Source: Bemisia tabaci
Lineage: Eukaryota; Arthropoda; Insecta; Hemiptera; Aleyrodidae
Reading direction: 5' to 3'
NCBI RefSeq assembly: GCF_918797505.1
Contig: NC_092795.1
Coordinates: 23,485,131-23,549,130, forward strand
DNA length: 64,000 nucleotides
In this document: piece by piece, positions 56,126 through 64,000 of the stretch
Layout of the letters: every line of letters begins with the position of its first letter
How positions within the stretch are numbered: the first letter of the stretch is position 1
The notes under the pieces: model-generated
The model's input: the letters and a program-made list of their open reading frames with translations, nothing else
Database searches by the model: none
What the model was told of the DNA's origin: nothing
Made by a program: the position numbers and the translations under genes

Positions 56126-56938
56126 GCGTCGGGTCGTCCCGAGGTTTGCCGAGATTAATCGATATCGCCGGCCGTGGGTACCATATCAATAAACCTCGCA
56201 ATATTGTTATCCGATACACTCCAGAGTTTCCCCGCCTTCGGTGTTCATATTTTTTTATCGACCCTCAACAAGGTTGTTGACTTTCGCGGCTTCGCATAGC
56301 GTTGACTCGATGATGAGCTTGGATTTTTATTTATATTTTTCTTCGATCGTATTGAGGAAATTTCGGTTCATTACAATAAAGATCCTCTTCTTCACAGTTT
56401 CTCGTTGTAACGTGGATAAAACTTGTCAAGGGCCCAAATCTTGTGGGTTTACGGTCGACCGCAAGTTGCGAATCTAACTTCTGAATTCGACTATAAATTG
56501 AGGAGTTTGGAGGGAAAACGGCCCGTGTAGACTCAGACCGGTCTTCCGGAGAATGTCTTTTCCGAGTTTCCATACTCTCGTTAGTATGTGTATATAATTT
56601 CACTACCGTACGTCTTTCAAAAAATACTGCCCGCGCCTTTAATTTTGCGCGTATGCAATCACAGCTACTTGAAAGTCGAAATAGTCGTATCTCAAATTTC
56701 TGTCTCATAGCGTAATTTTAATGATAAGCATAAGCCAAGAAAAAACCTCCAACTTGCAGGTACTAATGATTATGAATGAAGCATAGATGCATGAAGGGTT
56801 AAAATATCATTGTTACAATAAGTGTGACCTTATGTGGCGTTTGATGCTGAAGATTTTTAAACTTTTTGTCCTTTAATCAAGTTTATCGAACAAGTAAAAG
56901 GGATACATATTTTGAATCATATTTTTTAATGCGTATAT
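56126..56938. other. Intergenic, nothing recognised
   Basis: A 125-codon minus frame (56331-56708) shows no domain. Confidence 0.3.
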
Positions 56939-57019
56939 ACTCCCATTTTCAAAACTCTCTGTATAAAGACGTTAATAGCCTGTGACGCTGAATGTCTTAA
57001 AATATACTAACTAACTAAT
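56939..57019 (+). repeat. Retroposon 3' tail with (TAAC)n, copy 2
   Basis: ACTCCCATTTTCAAAAC, GACGTTAATAGCCTGTGACG, CTGAATGTCTTAAAATA, CTAACTAACTAA. Parallel to 47004-47092. The 5' part of the source element is not recognisable upstream. Confidence 0.65.
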
Positions 57020-57738
57020 TAGATCTACAAATAATCATTAAAGAGAAAACTTGAATAAGAAACGTTTTCAATATTCATTAAGTGTTTTGGGAAAAAAAAT
57101 CCACGTTTGTCAATTTTTTTCCAAAATTTATACTTATTTTTGTCAATAGGATCCCTGTTTGGCCGAATAAGTGATGAATATAAACATGGCATACTGTGAC
57201 ACCGCGATTCGACCAAACCCAGTTCTCTGTAGCGTTCAGCCGGTAAGTCAGGATCGAGAACGCGCTGTTCTATTTCAATTGGTAATCACCCACTTAATAT
57301 TCCGGCAATCTGTGCTCGCATACGACGAGGCTAGCCCTGTCGGACCCAGGACTGCCCCGAAAATTCGTCAAAGTTGATTGAAGGGACTCGGATTAAGCAA
57401 GGCAAGGGACGAGGGACGGCACATCCTGCACCGGATCTGAAACTTTTCGGGGTTGACATGAGCGCGGAGCTCTGCGGACAGGGTTGTCCAGATGTCGGGA
57501 AACTGTCGTGCTTTGTTTACGTTCGGCGAAGCGATTTCAAACAGTTTGTACACCGAACCAACTCCAACCTACAGTTCGTCAACCAGTAGTTCGTAAATGT
57601 ACAAATCTGATATTATCTGGCTGAGAGAGCATTCGTTAATGCTTGTTGAATGATCACAGGGCTCTAAATTGTGCTTTGGGGCCAAAGTTTTCAATTTTTT
57701 TCATTCTTTTTTTCCAATTAACAATGATTGTATGTCCT
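57020..57738. other. Intergenic, nothing recognised
   Basis: No repeats matched and no supported gene. Confidence 0.3.
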
Positions 57739-57979
57739 CAGGGTGTCTACAAGACCGTAAATAGTACTGATTCTTTAAGGGCGGTCCGGAAGTACAGAAA
57801 AAGTGCGGAATTTCTGTCAGAAGGTCCGGAATTTTTCATTTTTGTCACAATTTGAGAAATTCAAATTTTTGAAATTTTTCGAATTTCGTCAAATGGAGGT
57901 ACTGAATTTCTCGGGAATGTACTGAAAAAGTACTGTAAAAGTACTAATTTTTGGCCAGCCTGTTTTAGTAGACACCCTG
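57739..57979. mobile_element. MITE, CAGGGTGTCTACAAG family, copy 5 (internally deleted)
   Basis: 241 bp, CAGGGTGTCTACAAGACCG to TTTTAGTAGACACCCTG. It is shorter than the others because a central block is missing (GTACTGAAAAAGTACTG appears once fewer). Flanks GTCCT and GCTCT no longer match. Confidence 0.87.
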
Positions 57980-59573
57980 GCTCTAGAGAGTCACTCACGC
58001 TAGTTTTGGCCCAATGTTAGAGCTCATATCAATTTAAATAATCAAAAAAACCGTTGCTCTCGTTTTGTGCTTTTCCGGGCTGAAAGTTTTACCACGACTT
58101 CTTCCATTTTTTTCAAATTTTCAATGTAAAATTGTGAGAACTTTCATAGTTAGGTCAGTGTCAGATCTATCCGAAAACATTTTGGCCTCGTTTAAATCAC
58201 CTACTCCCAAACATACCGAAACCCCCTATTTTCAAAACTTTGGCAGAGAGGTCCCTTATGCCAGACAGTATCTCATATTGTGAAATATACCATATCAACT
58301 TGAACATGCAAAGTTTCCTCAACGATCAGGAAAGCAAGAGGGTTAGCACGTGGTTCGTCCTACTGATATATAGAAATTTTCTTCCTCCATGCATTCACAA
58401 AACAATAATACGAAAAATGTTCTTCAGGAAGATAAGGACCCTTCTCTACAGGTTTGGTCCTATTTTACTACGCAGGTTCTGAAAATTTCAAAATATCCTC
58501 GAAAATCGAGCTGAATTTCTCCCTCGTGCAATTTGGCAGCAAAGGCGTAAGCTGTCAAAAGCGGGCGGGTGGTTCCCAGGGTAGCAGCTGGGCAAAGGAA
58601 TGCAAATGTCCAACCCCAATCGTGTTTTTATGATTCGGACAGAGTTAGACCCCCTCTGGCTCGAAGTTGCGCATAATCAACCCCTCGAAATCGAAGTACT
58701 TTTTGAGAGCGTGGCCGGCATTATCGCTGAAGCAGCTCCGGCCGCTAGAAAATGTGTTAAATGCACCCCGTTTACTGAAATTTATCTGGAAAAGCCCTCA
58801 AAAATATGCTTGGGATAAGAATATGCAAATTCCTGAAAAATTATTTTAATCAGAAAGTATTTTATTTTATTTTTTGTTTATTGGTGTACAAAAAGGTTGA
58901 TAGCACCCCGTAACATCCCGGGTATTCTGTTTTACATTTTAGTCTAGTTTACACATTGCTTTGTGTTCCGTTTTACCATCAAGAATTGGTTTTTAGTTAC
59001 CTAAGTATGGAATTTTGGTCTGCTGCTTTCATTTTCTATTCTTTAGCAGATAGATTCGTTTTACTTTTACTTTTTAATGCTGTTCAATAAGACGCATTTG
59101 AGCGCGAAGTCTATCTACACTGGACGATTTAAGAAAGCATCCAGCGAGTTAAAAGACAGACAGGGATTTAGGATTTGAGTTTAAAGGCTCAATTAAGGCT
59201 AATTTCCTGTTCGAGGGCTATATCATAAACGAAAAATAAAGGAATTGAATAAAATATTATTTGGCTCGGAGCAGATCGAGAGTTTATTCCAAAGTTCTTA
59301 TCTCATACGGATATACTCCTATTCCGCGGAATGCTGCTTTAAATTGGAATTATATTTAGCGAAAAAAGTCCTTCTGCAGGAGATCCAAACTCCCTAAATT
59401 GACTCTGACGCTCAATGGAGCGTTGGTTGGTATTTTCTAGCGCTCCTTTACAGTGAATGCCTGTAAACATCATCTTGAACTTGTGACGTCATCCCTTGAA
59501 CATCATCTCTAGTAAGAAATGATAAAAAACCGCGAACTCACTTGTGCTAGGTATATTAATTTAGATGAGACGC
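57980..59573. other. Intergenic with one unrecognised open frame
   Basis: The frame at 58600-58818 (plus, 72 codons) has balanced amino-acid use (for example FMIRTELDPLWLEVAHNQ) and higher GC than its surroundings. I recognise no family, splice sites or partner. The rest is unremarkable. Confidence 0.25.
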
Positions 59574-59602
59574 GTTTCGGGGCGAGATGGCCCCATCTTC
59601 AG
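59574..59602 (-). other. Hammerhead-like core (possible Penelope-type terminal remnant)
   Basis: On the minus strand: CTGAAGA, an extra T, a 5-bp stem GGGGC/GCCCC with a 6-nt loop, then GAAAC and GCGTC. Both conserved hammerhead boxes (CTGANGA and GAAA) are intact. Stems I and III were not shown. The following minus-strand AT-rich text ending in a T run is compatible with a Penelope-like terminal segment. Confidence 0.35.
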
Positions 59603-60312
59603 TCGGCAGCGAAGTCTATATCTAAAATAATCTTAGCAGTCCTGAGATAATTTCAAGTAGTATTTATTCAAAAATCCCAATTTCCATTGACGTTTTTCTT
59701 TCAAATGCATCCAAATTTTAAGCACTTTTTAAAACAAAGAGACCCCTCTTCGGCCAAAAAACTTGCGTCCCTTTTTTGTAGATTCAAGTCGAGTGAACCC
59801 TCTCAGCTTGGCAACCGTGTTGCTTCGAATTGGGGTGCAATGTACCGGTAAGTAATAAGCGCACCACATTAATTACAACCGAACACGCCCATCTTAGAAT
59901 GATAATAACCGCGGACTCGATTAAGTCACCGGCTACCTTGAGAACCATCCGCCCAGTTAAACTATCCCAGCGTCATGCGATATTCATATTTACGCCGATA
60001 AATCCCTCTCAATGATACGCTATACAGGATAACCTGAAATTAAAAGGTCCCCTCGTGTGACTAGTTTTTGCGACGAGTCCTCGTTGATCTGTTCCGTCAC
60101 GTGACACAAGATACTTTGCTCGGTTTGCATCCCCACCGGTTGCAGCCCCGTGTGTTTTACACTGTTATTAAAGAAGGTTTAAGAAAGTGCTTGACACAGT
60201 ATCATGAAGCGGGAACTGCAAGAACCGCAAATTAAGAGCAACAGCATAACTTTGAAAATTGATCCTAGCAACGGGTCGCAATAATTTTTTTCTCAAAAAT
60301 GAAGTAAAATTT

Positions 60313-60373
<61 letters not shown>

Positions 60374-61075
60374 TAATAATAATCATGGAATTATGTACTT
60401 CTATCGTTATTTTTTCTTAAGATGGAAAATGGTTCTTCCTCACGAGGATCTAAGAGTTCTTCCTAAGTCACGCGGTTGAATTTTACTCGAAGCTCGTTAA
60501 AATGATTGCCTTTTGGATACTGCCATGTTTTGTACTTTAAAAAGTCTATCTTACTAACAAAATAAACCTACGTGACTTCCGTATATTGGAAGAAACCGAA
60601 TCAAGACAGCAAAATGGAAGCCATTTTTTTTAGTGAATGAGAGATCTTTTTGATGAAATTCCTAAATTTTTTTTATTTCTCACGAAGAAGATTTCACAAA
60701 GTTCCGTTTGGCAGAAGTACGGCCAACTCTCAATCACTTTTTCTTTTTCAGACCAAGATCCCTCGAAATCCAACGCGTCCACCAAGTCTTGTTCGAGCCT
60801 CACTGAGACACCCTGTATGCAGACGCGATATATTCGCCTTCGAATATATCCCGGCTCCGGTCGTCCAACCAATGGGTAACCCGTAACCCGCCGAGAAAGT
60901 GCTCGTGGTCCCCGCTTTGCGACCTCCGGTGCAGCTGCAGGGCTCACCGGTGCCGCTGGAAACATAAATTAATTTACGGAGCCATTCGAGGAACAAAGGC
61001 AACCGGTGCAATGCGGTGCGGCGCCGGGGGGTCGCGGGGTGACAGAAATAAGCGTATTGAATGATGAACGCTCAG
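59603..61075. other. Intergenic with 55-bp poly-A
   Basis: A run of about 55 A at 60315-60369 is followed by TATATAATAATAATC. No retroposon body is recognised upstream. A GC-rich patch follows at about 60840-60960. No gene supported. Confidence 0.35.
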
Positions 61076-61548
61076 CTTGAAACGGTGGTTTCGCTGAGAG
61101 AACGGGGGAGGGGGTTCTCTGCATCAGTTAAGCGTGAGTGTTGCCGAATAATCGTGAGTAGGAACGAGCAGTACCATCTTAACACACCTTTCAGCGAGAA
61201 GTAAGGTTAGAATCTCTTAGTTGAAAAAGTGGATTTTCTAGTAAAGGAAACGTACGGTGCAGGTCGGCTCGAAACGGTGGTTTCGCTGAGAGCGCGGGAG
61301 CGAGGGAATTCGCTGCATCAGTTGGACTGCATTTTGCAATTTGGAACTATAATTTCTGGCTCATCTTAAAAAAATACTTATGTGCTTAAGGAAACTAATG
61401 ACACATCCGTTGTTTTTAAATCGGGCCAGAATTTATAGTTCCAAATTGCAAAATGCAGTCCAGTTAAGCATTAGTGTTGCCGAATAATCGCAAAACGAGC
61501 AGTACCATCGTAACAAACCTTTCAGCAAGGAGTAAGGTTAGAATCTCT

Positions 61549-61598
<50 letters not shown>

Positions 61599-61640
61599 GG
61601 ATTCACCAGTACAAAAAACGTACACTGCGGATCAAAATAG
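61076..61640 (+). repeat. Tandem duplication, 190-bp unit, second unit enlarged
   Basis: GAAACGGTGGTTTCGCTGAG occurs at about 61079 and 61271 (units start at 61076 and 61266). Shared later blocks are GTGTTGCCGAATAATCG, GAGCAGTACCATC and GTAAGGTTAGAATCTCTT. The second unit is interrupted by the MITE at 61324-61461 and has a 44-A run at 61554-61597 where the first has only five A. Confidence 0.9.
61324..61461. mobile_element. Hairpin MITE, GGACTGCATTTTGCAAT family, copy 4, with empty site in window
   Basis: 138 bp, GGACTGCATTTTGCAATTTG to CAAATTGCAAAATGCAGTCC, with AGTT on both sides (61320-61323 and 61462-61465). The sister unit of the tandem duplication reads GCATCAGTTAAGC without the element, so the insertion and the 4-bp duplication are proved directly. 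Confidence 0.95.
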
Positions 61641-62195
61641 ATGCAAGGTTCATTCAATTGAGGAATCATTGAATGCGCTTTTGAACTTACATTTTGATTA
61701 GGATCTGTTTTTACACTCGGAATGAATGTATCACACGTTCCACAAAACCGCACAGCTCCTTTTGGCCGCCGGGCATAACGGTCATCCATGTCTTAAATTA
61801 AAACAGACGAAGATAACACTATGGAAAATTTTTGGTACCGATGCAAACTTACAGGTGCGTTCCTGTTAAACTCAGTCCTTCGGATGGAAGTTTTAATTTT
61901 CTTGAAGGCACCCAACCCTCCCAAGGGTATCTTACGGAAACCTGGGAGAGAAATACATTTATGCTTCATTCAAACCCGTGATGCAGGTTTTATGTAAGAT
62001 GAATACGTTTTGGACTGTTCCGCACGAATTTTCATTCCTGAAATTCTAAAAATCTTTTTCCCTATGTACGATAAGTATCTGGATTTATTTTGCGAGGAAA
62101 GATCTGTACTTTCAAAGGATGCCTTTCATTCTTGATACGTTCAATTTCGTATAATACTGTGCAACACCTCTATCGTGAAATAGTTGCTTCGCACG
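61641..62195. other. Intergenic, nothing recognised
   Basis: No repeat or gene supported. Confidence 0.3.
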
Positions 62196-62330
62196 GCGGG
62201 TGGGCGGCCAGCGCGAAACGCGCATTGGCTCCTACAAACCTAAGTGGATACTTCAAGCATTGTGCAATGCGTGAAGTATTCACCTAGGTTTGTAGGCGCC
62301 AGTGAGCCTCTCGCGCTGGCAGCACGCCGC
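62196..62330. repeat. Palindromic relative of the 79-bp repeat
   Basis: GGCTCCTACAAACCTAAGTG faces CACCTAGGTTTGTAGGCGCC, and GATACTTCAAGCATTGTGC faces GCAATGCGTGAAGTATTC. Outer GCCAGCGCGAAACG faces CTCGCGCTGGC. The unit shares its CGCCTACAA and GCATTGCGC words with 13990-14185. Confidence 0.85.
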
Positions 62331-62882
62331 ACTGCTCTGTTAGGTTTTAATGTTTATGCTCGCATAGCCAGCGTTTAATGCAGCGATAATAACGCAGTAT
62401 AGCGAATTATAATATTTCTGGCAAAATTTATTTTTTAATTTGGAAGATAGATCTGTTCTCTATGCTTGTTGTACATTATCATTATGTCTTAAGTTGGGTA
62501 GGTAATTCCTCTCTCACCGGCGCATCTTCACGACCGAAATGGAATGAATAATTTGTTTCCGAATGGCAGCACAAACGAGGCACATGATTCAATGGATGGC
62601 ACCTTGGGGAGGGGGAAGGGGGTTCTTGGCACTTGACTGATGGCGTTTCTGAATCGGTCTTATTAACTCGGGGGTCCGACCGGAAACGGACGGATCCTCG
62701 CACCGGCCCCGCTGCTAAACGGGTCAAAAGTCGATCTAATGCACCCAAATTTCTATGATGGCTTTAGAGAATTTGGCAACGCAGCTCAGAGACGCTTTCG
62801 GATGCAACGTTACGTCATGAGTTTTGACAGCAGAGCAAAGTTGCCACGTTCGTTCCTGAGTGTGCCCGTGACGTTAGTTTCT
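62331..62882. other. Intergenic, nothing recognised
   Basis: No supported gene. GGGGAGGGGGAAGGGGG lies near 62615. Confidence 0.3.
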
Positions 62883-62890
62883 TTTCGTGT

Positions 62891-63055
62891 CAGTGGCGTG
62901 GCGTGCTTTGCGATATATCGATCGTTATGCCATTTAAACCTATGGTAAAGAATCGAGTATTAAGGTGTTTGCTGCGAACACCCGGTTTATTGAACCTTTT
63001 CCATAGGTTTAAATGGCATAACCATCGATATACAGCAATTCACGCTACGTCACTA
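62891..63055. mobile_element. hAT-like MITE, CAGTGGCG family, copy 3
   Basis: 165 bp, CAGTGGCGTGGCGTG to CACGCTACGTCACTA (last base mutated). TTTCGTGT flanks both sides (62883-62890 and 63056-63063), a perfect 8-bp target duplication. Inner CCATTTAAACCTATGG faces CCATAGGTTTAAATGG. Confidence 0.92.
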
Positions 63056-63063
63056 TTTCGTGT

Positions 63064-63689
63064 TTGCAGTCCTCATGATAATGACAATGCGACCATATTT
63101 TGAAATAAGGAGCTACCATGATGTACCTATTCACAAAACGAATGGTACTTATGTTGTTCTGAATTGGGCCAGAAACAGTTCCTTAAGGCAAAATATAGTC
63201 CATCTGCGGTCTCGAGATGGTCTTTTTGAAAATGGGTTCCCAAGTTACCACTGGCGTGGTGCTGGAGAAAGTACAGGTGGAAGTCACGTTCAAATATCGT
63301 CGTTATCTAGACGGAATAACGCAAATACATACCAATATTGCAAAATTCCACTCAAAAATTACTTATTTTACTAAGGAAATCGCACGTTTTTCAACTCGAA
63401 GTATCACTGATTTTTCCCCTGGCCACACATTCATAAATCAACTAAATTCTAGACGAAACTTATGCGGCCATATTCTACCAACAAATTGAATTTTTTAGTC
63501 AGTTTTGCAACGTTGGTTTAAAGTCACGTTCTTTTGTTTAGAAAACGATCATGTGTGCCCACTGACGTCACGAAATCTAACAGTGAAAAAACTAGGTACA
63601 TTTCGATGCAATTTCTCTCTCGGTTCGACTCGTTGAACCAATGCTCTCATTTCCCGGAACTAGTTCCGAATTTTGGAACTTTTGAGATT
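63064..63689. other. Intergenic with relics
   Basis: GGGCCAGAAACAGTTCC and GCAAAATATAGTCC near 63168-63200 resemble the right half of the GGACTGC hairpin family. The rest is unrecognised. Confidence 0.35.
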
Positions 63690-63768
63690 TTCCCCTACCT
63701 CTTTTTTTTCAGTGCCGAAAATTTGGCAACGGACGAAGGCTCATACGACCTTCTTCCTTAGCACGGCA
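63690..63768 (-). mobile_element. Right half of a TA-MITE
   Basis: GAAAATTTGGCAACGGACG, GGCTCATACGACC and TTCTTCCTTAGCACGGCAG. No clear left end was found upstream. Confidence 0.6.
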
Positions 63769-64000
63769 GTGTATTGGTCCTGATCAATTTCCAAAATGAC
63801 ATGAGTAAGGGTGCCACAAGAAACGAATGTTGATTTTATTCACGGCTGATCCAAGATTTTAGGTTAGGTCACGATTTTCTTCTCGTTTACGGCGTCTTCA
63901 TAAAAGCCCCGCTCTCGTTAGATGACCTCCTATGCCGCCAGTCGTAAAAAATTTACTCTCCGAGTAAAGAGCGAACATAAAACGCCCTCTTTGTAGGCAT
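63769..64000. other. Window end, nothing recognised
   Basis: No gene or repeat match seen. Confidence 0.3.

Noticed and set aside
59574..59602. Calling a complete hammerhead ribozyme gene
   Set aside because: Only the two core boxes and stem II are seen. Stems I and III could not be drawn convincingly by eye.

Overview
This window looks like nuclear DNA from an animal, most likely an insect. I see no bacterial operons, no ribosome-binding sites and no confidently recognisable host gene. It holds many short non-autonomous DNA transposons (MITEs and foldback elements), decayed 3' ends of non-LTR retrotransposons (LINEs), a tRNA-derived SINE family, one 54-bp satellite array, several local tandem duplications and long homopolymer runs. 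The repeat style and the abundance of a TA-flanked family with the motif GTGCTAAGGAAGAACGCC resemble what I recall of hemipteran (whitefly-like) genomes. That is a recollection, not a search result. The open frames in the window are nearly all chance frames or frames running through repeats.

Layout. 0-10 kb: MITEs of several families (51-198, 1125-1433, 4377-4524, 4964-5116, 8345-8723, 9249-9510, 9823-9986), two tandem duplications (213-bp unit at 1455, 184-bp unit at 2123) and two foldbacks (6602-6956, 7389-7656). 10-20 kb: a 2.6-kb stretch with nothing recognisable, a 1.1-kb repeat at 12660-13798 with an inverted partner at 51767-52880, a 79-bp tandem repeat, more MITEs, and a LINE fragment at 17398-17547. 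20-30 kb: a long-arm inverted repeat (22355-23122) containing a 5'-truncated LINE with a 13-bp target duplication, a second LINE fragment at 23557, and a MITE nested in a MITE (24590-25155). 30-40 kb: a nested foldback pair, the satellite array (32207-33751), and four of the five copies of a CAGGGTGTC-ended family with 5-bp target duplications. 40-64 kb: sparser, with two SINEs in opposite orientation (44242-44510, 47140-47402), small hairpin MITEs, and a 190-bp tandem duplication at 61076 in which one unit carries a MITE and the other keeps the empty site.

Some features can be proved inside the window. These are the 8-bp target duplications of the CAGTGGCG hAT-like MITEs, the 4-bp AGTT duplication confirmed by the empty site, the 5-bp duplications of the CAGGGTGTC family, and the LINE fragment with an intact C-terminal reading frame between 13-bp direct repeats. 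The most speculative observations are three short segments with a hammerhead-ribozyme-like core (9528, 44753, 59574), the dense TGACGTCA (CRE-like) sites in the satellite, and two possible exons (26996-27062, 33752-33907).
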